Assembly (NCBI GenBank): GCA_964399535.1
Contig: CAYNRE010000032.1
Location: 62,001 to 126,000 of the forward strand
DNA length: 64,000 nt
From: CAYNRE01 sp964399535
GTDB taxonomy: Bacteria; Planctomycetota; Planctomycetia; Pirellulales; CAYNRE01
Direction of reading: 5' to 3'
Shown here: in pieces, positions 36,633 through 45,092 of the stretch
Layout: every line of letters begins with the position of its first letter
How positions within the stretch are numbered: the stretch's first letter is position 1
Translations under genes and position numbers: made by a program
The notes under the pieces: model-generated
Told to the model about the DNA's origin: nothing
The model's input: only the letters and a program-made list of their open reading frames with translations
Databases searched by the model: none

Positions 36633-37319
36633 TCACAGGCGCTCGCGAATCACCACCACGTGCCACTCGCGCGGGCCGTGCACGCCCGTGGTGAGCTGCA
36701 GTTCAATGTCGCCCGTTTTGCTCGGGCCAGTGACGAGCACCAGATTGCTGGGCCACGGCTCGCCACCGCTGGGCTGGAGCCGGGCAAACAAGTCGAACAA
36801 GTCGGGCAAGATCTGGTCGGCGGTAACGATGGCCAAGTGGAGCGGCGGCAGCAGGCTCGCCGTGCGCTCGCGCCCCGGGCCCGAGGCCAACACCAGCGAA
36901 CCGGTTTCTCCAATCGCCCAGGTGGTGCTGGTGATCCCCACCTCGGCGGCCAACTGCCCAGCCCGGCGCTGCGCCGGGGGCTGAGCCGAGAGCGAATCGT
37001 AATCCGAGGTGTTTACCTGCCGCTGGGTAAGCAGGGAGGCCAACCCCAGCCGTTCGAGCACCGGGTGCTGCCAGACGAGGGCCGATCGGCACTGCCAGCG
37101 ATCGAGCAGAGAGGCGACCTGAGTTCGCGCCTCGGCCACCGTATCGACCAGATAGGCCTGGCCACCGACGGCACGAATCTCGTCGGCCAGTCGGGCGGGC
37201 GGATCCTCGCCGGCACCCACGTAGCCGGTGCCTGGCGGCACCGCTTGGGTGGTAACGCGGTGTAGCCGGCCAGCCGCCGCGGCCTGGCGGACCCGCTGGA
37301 GAAACGCCTCGCGATTCAC
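36633..37319 (-). CDS. lutC: LUD-domain protein, lactate utilization protein C
   Basis: 228 residues with the LUD domain of LutC/YkgG: WAIGETGSLVLASGPGRER (about 130-150), LPPLHLAIV, then SNLVLVTGPSKTGDIE and GVHGPREWHVVVI near the C-terminus. It is a subunit of the iron-sulfur L-lactate oxidation complex. The start is GTG 37319, which overlaps the lutB stop (GTGA) and has GGAGGGG before it, so translation is coupled. The longer frame to 37802 overlaps lutB and is rejected. Confidence 0.88.
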   Translation of the reverse strand: MNREAFLQRVRQAAAAGRLHRVTTQAVPPGTGYVGAGEDPPARLADEIRAVGGQAYLVDTVAEARTQVASLLDRWQCRSALVWQHPVLERLGLASLLTQRQVNTSDYDSLSAQPPAQRRAGQLAAEVGITSTTWAIGETGSLVLASGPGRERTASLLPPLHLAIVTADQILPDLFDLFARLQPSGGEPWPSNLVLVTGPSKTGDIELQLTTGVHGPREWHVVVIRERL

Positions 37320-38740
37320 GAACGCCCCTCCTTGCGCCACCAATCGCGAAACCGCTCGGGGGCGGGCCCCGGAAAATCGCGCCGCTCGGTCCAGCCGCCC
37401 AATGCACCGGGCAAACGGCCGAGCCAGCGCCCGCGAACCAGCCCTCGGCCCAGGACTCGGCTCGCCCACCAGGTGGCCCAACGGTACAGCCAGGGCCAGC
37501 GAATCGAACAGGCCCAGGCTCGGTACGCGGCCGATTCGAGCCAGCCCTGGCCGGCCGGCTCGTGGTGCAATTGCTCGCGCAGTTGAATCAGCATTTCGGG
37601 AATGGCGATCTTCACCGGGCAGGCCGCCTGGCAAGCGCCGCACAGGCTCGAGGCATGCGGCAAATGGTGATGCTCGGCCAGCCCGTCGTAGAGCGGCGTT
37701 AGCACCGCGCCGATCGGCCCCGCGTAAACGCCGCCGTAGGCGTGCCCACCGATCGAGCGGTACACCGGGCAAGCATTGAGGCAAGCGCCGCAGCGAATGC
37801 AAAACAAACTTTCGCGCAGGGGCCCCCCCAGAATGCGCGAGCGCCCGTTGTCGAGCACCACTACGTGAACTTCTTCCGGACCGTCTAGCTCTCCTTCGCG
37901 GCGCGGCCCGGTGATGAGCGAGGTGTAAACCGACAGTTTCTGTCCGGTGGCGGCCCGGGCCAACACCTTGAGCATGACCGGCAAATCGGCCATGCGGGGA
38001 ATCACTTTTTCCATGCCCAAGAGGGTAATCAGCACCCGGGGCAGCGAGGTGGTGAGCCGTCCGTTGCCCTCGTTGGTCACCAGCACCACGGTTCCGGTCT
38101 CGGCCACGGCGAAATTGGCGCCGGTAATGCCGACATCGGCCCGGGCGAATTCGTCGCGCAACCGCCCCCGGGCGTAGGCGGCCAATTCGGCGGCGTCGGC
38201 CGGCAGGGGCCGGCCCGCATCGCCACTGAGAATTTCGGCAACCTCACCCACGCGCAGGTGCACGGCGGGGGCCACCAGGTGCGAGGGGCGCTGCCCGGCC
38301 ACTTGCAGGATGTACTCGCCGAAATCGGTTTCCACGACGTGGATGCCGGCCTCGTCGAGGGCCCGATTGAGATGAATCTCTTCGGTGGTCATCGATTTCG
38401 ACTTGACCACGCGCTGGCCGGCGGCGTTTTGAATGATTTTAACGATCGTCTGACAGGCGTCGGCGCCGTCGGCCGCGTAGTGCACGTGCCCTCCCAGCCG
38501 CCGCACGCTCGCTTCCAGTGTTTCCAGGTGCAGATCCAGTTCGGCCAGCGCCGCATCCTTGATCGCCCGGGCCTGGTCCCGAAGCAGGCTTGAATCGGGC
38601 AAGGCGGCATAGGCATCGCGGTTGCGCTGCCCCAGGGTTTCGGCCAGGCGCCCCAAGGCCGATTGCAGCGTAGCGCTGGCCAGCGCCTGATCGGCCGCCG
38701 CGAGAAATTCGTGATGTTCTTCGGCCGTGAAGTCGGTCAT
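37316..38740 (-). CDS. lutB: Iron-sulfur protein LutB, lactate utilization
   Basis: 474 residues. An N-terminal LUD domain (about 60-300, with VKSKSMTTEEIHLN) is followed by two ferredoxin-type 4Fe-4S motifs, CIRCGACLNACPVY (about 313-326) and CGACQAACPVK (about 363-373), and a C-terminal tail. With LutC and the CCG-domain LutA it oxidises L-lactate to pyruvate. lutA, usually the first gene of the operon, is not in front of it: the upstream genes are unrelated small proteins on the same strand. LutA may be elsewhere, or another dehydrogenase may be the partner. Confidence 0.9.
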   Translation of the reverse strand: MTDFTAEEHHEFLAAADQALASATLQSALGRLAETLGQRNRDAYAALPDSSLLRDQARAIKDAALAELDLHLETLEASVRRLGGHVHYAADGADACQTIVKIIQNAAGQRVVKSKSMTTEEIHLNRALDEAGIHVVETDFGEYILQVAGQRPSHLVAPAVHLRVGEVAEILSGDAGRPLPADAAELAAYARGRLRDEFARADVGITGANFAVAETGTVVLVTNEGNGRLTTSLPRVLITLLGMEKVIPRMADLPVMLKVLARAATGQKLSVYTSLITGPRREGELDGPEEVHVVVLDNGRSRILGGPLRESLFCIRCGACLNACPVYRSIGGHAYGGVYAGPIGAVLTPLYDGLAEHHHLPHASSLCGACQAACPVKIAIPEMLIQLREQLHHEPAGQGWLESAAYRAWACSIRWPWLYRWATWWASRVLGRGLVRGRWLGRLPGALGGWTERRDFPGPAPERFRDWWRKEGRS

Positions 38741-38821
38741 CGCCAGGTGCGCACAGGGGAAGTGCGGTCGCAGGGTGCGGGTACTTCGAGCCCGGTTTGC
38801 TCGCCGTCCGCCGAAAGCATG

Positions 38822-39232
38822 TTAAGCGCTGCCGAGCAGGAAGCGAACCACCACGAACAAGGGCGGGGCTAAACACACCAGGAGCGAAACACCGATCGCC
38901 TCGCGCGAGGGGGGCAATCGCCGCACCCGGCAAACCACCGCCAACAGGGCCGTTGAACCAAGGCCCAGCACCACGGCGCTGAACCAAAGCAGGCCGGCTA
39001 GCAACTGCAACCGGGCACTCTCGGGCCAGCGGCGCACCGCGAGTTGAACCAGCGCGGCCGCCAACTCAACCGCCACAGTCGTCACCAGCGACAGGGACCA
39101 GAGAATGGTGACCAGTTCCACCGCCCGCGACTCAGTTTCCGAGCCCGCACTGGGCGGCAGTGCGCTCGCGCCAGGCCGAGGGGCTCTGGACGGCCCCCGC
39201 GCGGTGGAACGCTTCTTCTGCCGACGGGCCAT
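38822..39232 (-). CDS. Small membrane protein of unknown function
   Basis: 136 residues. The basic N-terminus (ARRQKKRSTARG) is followed by three hydrophobic segments at about 40-60, 75-98 and 110-130. The ATG at 39232 is preferred to a TTG at 39241. No family recognised. It lies 81 bases upstream of lutB on the same strand and might be cotranscribed with it. Confidence 0.55.
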   Translation of the reverse strand: MARRQKKRSTARGPSRAPRPGASALPPSAGSETESRAVELVTILWSLSLVTTVAVELAAALVQLAVRRWPESARLQLLAGLLWFSAVVLGLGSTALLAVVCRVRRLPPSREAIGVSLLVCLAPPLFVVVRFLLGSA

Positions 39233-39409
39233 GCTCACCAATACCGGCTAAAACGACGCCCCCACGCCGCGGCGATCGAACCCCGCCCACCCTGTGGGCA
39301 ACTGGGCGCGCCTGCCGGGGCATTATGCAGCGTGGCCCCGCGGGCAGCCAACCCGATGCCGGGCGCGCCCACGGGGCCACGGATGGACTCCAGCCAGCGC
39401 GAAGCCGGC

Positions 39410-39886
39410 TTAACCGCGGTAAGTGACCAACAGATCGCCACAGCGGCTGAAGCGGACCGTGGCGGTGAAACCGCAGCACCAGGTGAATCGAACCAGGCCG
39501 CGGCCGACGATCGTGCAGCGGCCGCTCACGCAAGGATCGCCCGTGCAGCAACTCGGCAGGCACACGGGCACCCGGATCGGGCAGCCGGTGCAGGGGTCGC
39601 AAACCACGACGCAGGTCTTGATGTCGGGCAAGCAGGGGTCGCAGCAAGTGCGGCAGCGGGAAAGATCGCGATAGCAGATATTCACACACGGATCGCAGCA
39701 CGCCGGCTCGCAGCCGCCGCCGGCGGTAGTGGTTACGGCCGCGGCGGGAATCACGGCCACGGGCGCGGGGCCGCGCAGGCGAGCGCGAAGACTGGCATGG
39801 GCAGGCGCGGCCAGGGCCAGCACGATGCCGACCGCCGCCAACCAGGCGGGCAAGCGCCGGACGGCAGACGAAAGTTGGGAGCGCAT
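39410..39886 (-). CDS. Exported cysteine-rich protein
   Basis: 158 residues. A signal peptide of about 33 residues (AWLAAVGIVLALAAPAHA) is followed by a mature part with 21 cysteines in about 105 residues, arranged in recurring CxxxCC-DPC and CDPC units (for example CEPACCDPC, CRTCCDPC, CDPCTGC), then a Cys-poor beta-like end (GRGLVRFTWCCGFTATVRF). Such spacing suggests a disulfide-linked envelope or cell-wall protein. ATG 39886 has AAAGGAG nine bases upstream; the frame upstream of it is non-coding. It is divergent from the coiled-coil gene at 40272 and shares its upstream region. Confidence 0.75.
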   Translation of the reverse strand: MRSQLSSAVRRLPAWLAAVGIVLALAAPAHASLRARLRGPAPVAVIPAAAVTTTAGGGCEPACCDPCVNICYRDLSRCRTCCDPCLPDIKTCVVVCDPCTGCPIRVPVCLPSCCTGDPCVSGRCTIVGRGLVRFTWCCGFTATVRFSRCGDLLVTYRG

Positions 39887-40271
39887 GGGTGGGAACTCCT
39901 TTTGAGCGAGGGCGGGAGCGGGCCAGTACGGCCGATCGTCCGTCGACCGGTTTTCCAGGATGATTGCCCGCGGCTGCCCGTCAATACAGCGAAACTGTCG
40001 CCGAAATGCAACCGGGGGGCGAGGTTTTTCTACATCGCAGGTGTTCGATTCGCGACCTTTAGCCTTGACATTTCCCGGCGGATTTGGCTGGCCTGGTGGT
40101 TTGCCCCGGCCGTGTTCGTGACCTAGATTCGTGGTGGCGACCGGCGGAATACCGAGGGCGCGGGGTGGTCTCGATGCGCCCGCGGCCCCCCCGTGAAGCC
40201 CCGCGGCTCTGGCCGCGACGACCTCATCCGCGGTTTCTTTTCGATCGCTCACTTAGCGCGGCCGGCGGCGA
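39887..40271. other. Divergent promoter region before the GTPase-associated gene set
   Basis: 385 bases between the leftward cysteine-rich protein gene and the rightward coiled-coil gene. It holds the promoter candidate listed at 40101-40129. A consensus-like TTGACA at 40065-40070 has no -10 at the right distance. Otherwise nothing was seen. Confidence 0.45.
40101..40129 (+). promoter_or_regulatory. Putative promoter of the coiled-coil/SUMF1/GTPase/GAP1 genes
   Basis: TTGCCC (40101-40106), a 17-base spacer and TAGATT (40124-40129): four of six matches in each element, 142 bases before the first ATG. Predicted from sequence only. Confidence 0.35.
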
Positions 40272-42656
40272 ATGACTCGCGCGGCGGGTCCCGCGGTTCC
40301 TGGAGAGCCCGTGTTGGCGGCACCAGCCCCTCAGTCCCCGGTGGAGCGCGCCCAGCAATTACCCTGGGACGAGTTGCGCCAGGCTGGCGCGGCCGTGGCC
40401 GATTTCGCCGCCGAACAACTGGCTACGCTCGATACCTTGGCCGGAGAACTGGCCCAGCGCGAGCGTCGGCTCGCCCTCGACCATCAGACTTTGAGAGCTG
40501 ATCGCGACGAGCTGGCCTTGCGCCAGCAACAACTCGACGAGCGCTCCGCGGAGTGCGAGGCACACCAAACCCGGTTACTCCAGGCCGAGCACGATTGGAA
40601 CGCCGAATACCGGGCCCAACTGGCCGAGCTCGAGCGCGTGCGCAGCGATCTTCACACCCGAAGCGAGCAGCTCGTACGAGACCGGTCCGCCTTGGCCGAC
40701 GCGCAGGTCGAACTTCAAACGCTTCGCGCCCAAGGCGAAGCCAACCTGGCCCTGGCCCAAGAGGAACAGGCCGCCCGCCAGGCCGAACTCGACGAGCGCG
40801 AGCGTGCCCTGGCCGCGCGCGATGAGGAGCTGGGAGATCAATGCGATCAACTCTCGGCCATCGCTCAAGAGCTCGATGCCCGCGAGGCCGAATTAATTCG
40901 CCGCCGACAAGAGTTGGGCCAGTTGCGCGACGAACTGGACGCGGAGCGCCAGGCCAGCGCCCTCCAGCAGCGCGAACTCGAGGCCCAACAATCGCTGCTC
41001 GCCGCGCGGCGGACCGAGCTCAATGCCGAGGGGGCCCGGCTCGGCCAGTGGGCCGATCAGCTTGCCGAAGCGGCCGCAGCGCTCGAAGCCGACCGCGGAG
41101 CCTGGCAAGGGCTGCAGAAGCGGCTCGAAAACGAGCAGCAAACGTTAGCCGAGCAGCAACTTCAACTAGCCCAACAGCGGGCCCAGCTCGAAACCATGCG
41201 CGGCGAGCTCGAGCGCCAGTGGCACGACCGCGAGAACGATCGAGACGATGCCCAGGCCTGGCAACTGGCTCGGCAGCAAGCCGAATCCGCGCGGGCCGAA
41301 CTTGCCGCGCAACTAGCGGCCGAGGAAGCGAAGACCGCGGCCCTGGCGGCCCGGTTGGAGTCGGTCGTCGGCGAGCTCACCACTCAGTTTCACGGCGAAC
41401 TGGAGCGACTGCGTCAGGCGGCCGAGGGCCAAGCCGGCGACGTATCGCGTTTACAAGCCCAGGTCGAAGCGGCCCAGGCGTCGGAGCGGCTGGCGCTGGC
41501 CAGCGCCCAATCCTGGCAGACCCGCGCCGCGGAACTGGAAGCCGAGCGCGCCCGCGCCGCCCTGGCCGAGGCACCCGACGCCGGGCGGCGGAGTGAGCTG
41601 CTCGAGGCGGCCGCGCGTCAGGTCGCCGCGGCGCAAACCATGGTGGCCGAGCTGCGCGGCGAGTTTGCCGCGGCCCGCGTGGCCGAGTTGGCCGATTGGC
41701 AAACCCAAAGGGAACAGCTCGAACAACAGCTGACCCAGGCCGAGGCCCAGCGCGATCAACTGGTCGGCGAGCGCGACCAACTAGCCAGCGAGCGCGACCA
41801 ACTAGCGGCCCAACACGAGCAAGCGGCCGCTGGCAATCGGCAGCTTCAGGAGCATGCCGCCCGGCTGGCGGCGGCCGAAACGGCTCGCCGGGCGCTGCTG
41901 GCCGAACTCGAGGCCTTTCAGCAGTCGCAAGCGGCCGAGCTCGAGCAGGTGGCGCGGCAGCAAGAGCAGCTTGCCACCGAGCGCGACGCGGCCCTGGCCG
42001 AGTTGGCGGCCCTGCAACAATCGCAGACCGTCGACTGGGAACAGGTGGCCCAGCAGCAGCTTCAGCTCACGGCCGAGCGCGACGCGGCCCTGGAGCAGGC
42101 GGCCGCCATGCGCGAACAACTGGCCGACCTGGAAGCCGGCTGGAACGACCTCCGGGCCGAGCGTCGAGTATGGCGGCAAGATCAACGCAAGCTGGCTCGG
42201 CTTGACGAGGAATGCCAGCGGCTGCGGCAGCAGTTGGCGTCGCGGCCGGCCGCCGCGGGCGACGACGACCTAGCGGCGGACGCGGCGGATCAACTCGAGC
42301 TGGAGCAGGAGTTGCAGTCGCTCCGCAACCGCGTGGTCGACCTGACCGAGAGCCTGCAGCGGCAAACTCGCGAAGCGGCAGCCGAGCAAGCCAAGTCCGA
42401 GGCCCAGTTGGCCGAACTGCGCCGGGCTTTGGAACTCCAGACGCAACTTCAGGAGGATCGACCTCGCACCACGGCCGACCAGGCGCCCATGCGGGTCATC
42501 GCGGCCGTCGGTCCGCCCCCCGCCGCGACCCCGGCCAACGGTCGGGTACGCGATCAGGCGCTCGATAGCGTGATGGCACAGTTCGAACAATTGAAGCGCG
42601 ACCGGGTCCGCCGCGCCGGCCGCACCCCTCACCCGGGAAAACAAGGGGTGGCCTAA
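40272..42656 (+). CDS. Long coiled-coil protein
   Basis: 794 residues, nearly all from 25 to 745 in heptad-like Ala/Glu/Gln/Leu/Arg sequence with almost no Pro or Gly, so one very long coiled coil. A near-repetitive stretch at about 497-515 is built from repeated RDQLxxE units, with further L-E-Q/A-E-R-D units after it. The last 50 residues are polar, Pro- and Arg-rich. There is no signal peptide, membrane segment, SMC ATPase head or other domain. It is the first of four same-strand genes and ends 20 bases before the SUMF1-fold gene, whose SD lies in the gap, so they are almost certainly cotranscribed. It may be a scaffold for the GTPase module. Confidence 0.72.
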   Translation: MTRAAGPAVPGEPVLAAPAPQSPVERAQQLPWDELRQAGAAVADFAAEQLATLDTLAGELAQRERRLALDHQTLRADRDELALRQQQLDERSAECEAHQTRLLQAEHDWNAEYRAQLAELERVRSDLHTRSEQLVRDRSALADAQVELQTLRAQGEANLALAQEEQAARQAELDERERALAARDEELGDQCDQLSAIAQELDAREAELIRRRQELGQLRDELDAERQASALQQRELEAQQSLLAARRTELNAEGARLGQWADQLAEAAAALEADRGAWQGLQKRLENEQQTLAEQQLQLAQQRAQLETMRGELERQWHDRENDRDDAQAWQLARQQAESARAELAAQLAAEEAKTAALAARLESVVGELTTQFHGELERLRQAAEGQAGDVSRLQAQVEAAQASERLALASAQSWQTRAAELEAERARAALAEAPDAGRRSELLEAAARQVAAAQTMVAELRGEFAAARVAELADWQTQREQLEQQLTQAEAQRDQLVGERDQLASERDQLAAQHEQAAAGNRQLQEHAARLAAAETARRALLAELEAFQQSQAAELEQVARQQEQLATERDAALAELAALQQSQTVDWEQVAQQQLQLTAERDAALEQAAAMREQLADLEAGWNDLRAERRVWRQDQRKLARLDEECQRLRQQLASRPAAAGDDDLAADAADQLELEQELQSLRNRVVDLTESLQRQTREAAAEQAKSEAQLAELRRALELQTQLQEDRPRTTADQAPMRVIAAVGPPPAATPANGRVRDQALDSVMAQFEQLKRDRVRRAGRTPHPGKQGVA

Positions 42657-42676
42657 GCCGGCCGGGAGGAATGCTC

Positions 42677-43939
42677 ATGAAACTCGATTGGCGAGGGGCC
42701 TGTCTGGGCACCACCACGGCCGCCGCGTCGGCCGCACTGGCCATTGGCGTGGTCCGGGCCGATTTCTTACTCCTGGGCGGAGCGGCCATCGCGCTCGGCT
42801 ACGGCATTCTGCGGCTGTGCCTCACACAGCACCGCGCGCGCCGCGGCGCCTGTGGTGCGCCCCTGCCGCCGGCCGCCAACGCCGAAGCATTCGACCCGAC
42901 CGATAGCGGCGCGCTCGTCGACCAGATGCTCGAGGAAGGGCGCTATGCCCTCTTGCTTCGTCCTGAGCTGACGCCGAACCTGAACCCTGACCAGTTTCAG
43001 CGGGCCTGGGACTCGCTCCACGAGTCGATGGCCCTGGTGCCCGAGGGAGACGTGGTGGTGGGGCAGGGGGGCCCCTGGGACGAAGAAGGAACCGAAGTGG
43101 CCGGCTTCGCGGTCCGCGTCGAGGCCTTCTATCTCGATCGCTACGCAGTCAGCAACCGCCAGTATCAGCAGTTCGTCGACGCGGGGGGCTACGAACAGTT
43201 GGGCCTTTGGGACCCCGAAATCTTGCCGGGGTTGATGGATTTTGTCGACTCGTCGGGGCAGCCAGGGCCCCGCGCCTGGCGCCACGGATCCTATCCCCCC
43301 GGCCAGGCCGATCACCCGGTCGTGGGCCTGAGCTGGTATGAAGCCACGGCCTTTGCCCGCTGGGTCGGCAAGCGGCTGGCGACCGACCCCGAGTGGGAGA
43401 AAGCGGCCAGTTGGCCGGCCCAAATGTCGGCCTCGGCGCGGGCTCAGCGGCGCTACCCCTGGGGCGACGTCATGGATCGCGGCCGGGCCAACCTGTGGGG
43501 CTCGGGGCCGAAAACCATCGTTCCGGTCGATCATTTCGCCGAAGGCTCGAGCGTGGGTGGCATCATTCAAATGGTGGGCAATGTCTGGGAATGGACCAGC
43601 GGTAGCTTTGGCACCTGGAGCCTGGCCCGGTCCGAACTCTTGCTGCCGGTGGAGATGAAGAGCATCCGCGGCGGCGCGTTTGATACCTACTTCGACAATC
43701 AATCGACGTGCCAGTTTCAAAGCGGCGAGGATCCGTTAGCGCGGCGGCACAACATCGGATTTCGCTGCGCCCTGTCGGCCTGCGACTTGGACTGGCCGCG
43801 CGACTACCCAAGCGACCAGGCCCGAAACGAGCCGGAGACGGCCGAGGCCCCCCTGGCCAGCGTCTGCGGCCAGGCCCTGCTGACAGAATTGCCGCTGGGT
43901 GAACACGCCCACTTGGTCGAGGAGGTTTTGCCCTCATGA
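42677..43939 (+). CDS. Membrane-anchored SUMF1-fold protein without the formylglycine-generating cysteines
   Basis: 420 residues. Two N-terminal hydrophobic segments (about 10-48) form an anchor. Residues 115-375 are a SUMF1/FGE-sulfatase fold: VEAFYLDRYAVSNRQYQQFV, HPVVGLSWYEATAFARWVGKRLATDPEWEKAA, RYPWGD, GNVWEWTSG, then RGGAFDTYF and GFRCALS. In true formylglycine-generating enzymes the segment after RGG holds two copper-binding Cys; here it reads AFDTYFDNQSTC, so they are missing and the domain is probably a non-catalytic binding module. ATG 42677 has GGGAGGA at a good distance, better than ATG 42671. Its stop overlaps the next start (ATGA). Confidence 0.82.
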   Translation: MKLDWRGACLGTTTAAASAALAIGVVRADFLLLGGAAIALGYGILRLCLTQHRARRGACGAPLPPAANAEAFDPTDSGALVDQMLEEGRYALLLRPELTPNLNPDQFQRAWDSLHESMALVPEGDVVVGQGGPWDEEGTEVAGFAVRVEAFYLDRYAVSNRQYQQFVDAGGYEQLGLWDPEILPGLMDFVDSSGQPGPRAWRHGSYPPGQADHPVVGLSWYEATAFARWVGKRLATDPEWEKAASWPAQMSASARAQRRYPWGDVMDRGRANLWGSGPKTIVPVDHFAEGSSVGGIIQMVGNVWEWTSGSFGTWSLARSELLLPVEMKSIRGGAFDTYFDNQSTCQFQSGEDPLARRHNIGFRCALSACDLDWPRDYPSDQARNEPETAEAPLASVCGQALLTELPLGEHAHLVEEVLPS

Positions 43940-44847
43940 TACGCGACGCCACGCTACCGCTCGATTCGTACCGGCTGGCTCAGATGCTGTCGCAGGTGCC
44001 CTGCTTCATCTGCAACACCTCGAACACCAGCGAGTCGGAGGTGTGCCATTACTGTGCGGCCCCGCTGGCGCTGGCTCACCAGGCCGCCACGCAGAAAACC
44101 GCCCCGCGCATGGTGGCGGTGATCGGCCCTAGCGGCGCGGGCAAGACCGTTTACCTGGGAATGCTGCTCGACATGCTCTCGCGACAGACCGAGCCGCTGC
44201 AAATCCTGGCTCGCGGAGCCTTCTCGATCACGCTCCAGCAAACCACGATGGCGGCCCTGTCGCGCTGCGAGTTTCCGGCGAAAACGCCCAACGAACCCGA
44301 CCGCTGGAATTGGGTCCATTGCCAGATCCAGGCGGCCAAGCAACGCCGCCCCCTGGAACTGATCATGCCCGACATGGCCGGCGAATCGCTCTTGGAGGAA
44401 GTTGAACACCCCCATAGCTACCCGGTGGTGCGGGCCCTGTTGCGCAAGAGCGCGGGCGTGCTGGTCTTGATCGACGCCTCGCGGCTTCAGGACGGCACGC
44501 TGGAATGCGACTACTTCTCCATGAAGCTGTTGACTTACCTGGCCGAGCTCGAGGCCGACCGCAAGCAAGGTTGGCCCAATCGCCCGGTCGGATTGGTGCT
44601 CAGCAAAGCCGACGAGTGCGAGGAGTGTTTCAAGGACCCCGGAAACTTCGCCCGACAACGGTCGCCCGGCTTGTGGCAACTGTGTCAGGAACGGTTCCGC
44701 CGTACTCGGTTCTTCGCCGCCGGCGTGGCCGGCAGTTGCGCCTATCGCCAGGGCTACGGCAGCGGGCGGGTGCGGGTACCGCTGCGGATCGAGCCGCGGG
44801 GAATCCTCGAGCCATTCACCTGGTTGATCTCCGAACTGCGGAGGTAG
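43936..44847 (+). CDS. Zinc-ribbon GTPase of the TRAFAC type (DO-GTPase-like)
   Basis: 303 residues. Residues 23-40 form a zinc ribbon (C23-x2-C26 and C37-x2-C40). The P-loop GPSGAGKT is at 64-71. The switch II motif DMAGE at 146-150 fits the TRAFAC D-x-x-G, and SKAD at 223-226 fits the N/T-K-x-D base-specificity motif that marks GTP rather than ATP. From memory this arrangement fits the double-GTPase-related (DO-GTPase) families described with GAP1 proteins in GTPase-based conflict systems, and the next gene resembles GAP1. Translation is coupled to the SUMF1-fold gene by an ATGA overlap. It is soluble and presumably acts as the switch of the module. Confidence 0.78.
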   Translation: MIRDATLPLDSYRLAQMLSQVPCFICNTSNTSESEVCHYCAAPLALAHQAATQKTAPRMVAVIGPSGAGKTVYLGMLLDMLSRQTEPLQILARGAFSITLQQTTMAALSRCEFPAKTPNEPDRWNWVHCQIQAAKQRRPLELIMPDMAGESLLEEVEHPHSYPVVRALLRKSAGVLVLIDASRLQDGTLECDYFSMKLLTYLAELEADRKQGWPNRPVGLVLSKADECEECFKDPGNFARQRSPGLWQLCQERFRRTRFFAAGVAGSCAYRQGYGSGRVRVPLRIEPRGILEPFTWLISELRR

Positions 44848-45092
44848 CCGCCGCGCGGCGCAAGCCGGAGCGACCCCTAGAGCTTTCCAGACCGTTAGCG
44901 TCGCCCTAAGAGGAATGCTGCCCGCGACCCGACCGACGAGGATGGCAAATCCCGGCCGCGACGACGGGCGCGGCGGCCGACCATGGAATAAACTTGCGCA
45001 GCGTGATCGCGGCCCCCCGGTGTTTCGCGATACGAGGGCCGATCTTCGCGGCGCGAATCGACCGATCCCTTCACCCCTGGCGAGTCACAACG

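Noticed and set aside
40065..40070. Consensus TTGACA as the -35 of the GTPase gene set
   Set aside because: No acceptable -10 lies 15-19 bases downstream; the TTGCCC/TAGATT pair further on fits better.
42677..43939. Diversity-generating retroelement target, because SUMF1/C-type-lectin folds are common targets
   Set aside because: No reverse transcriptase gene and no template/variable repeat pair were seen in the window.
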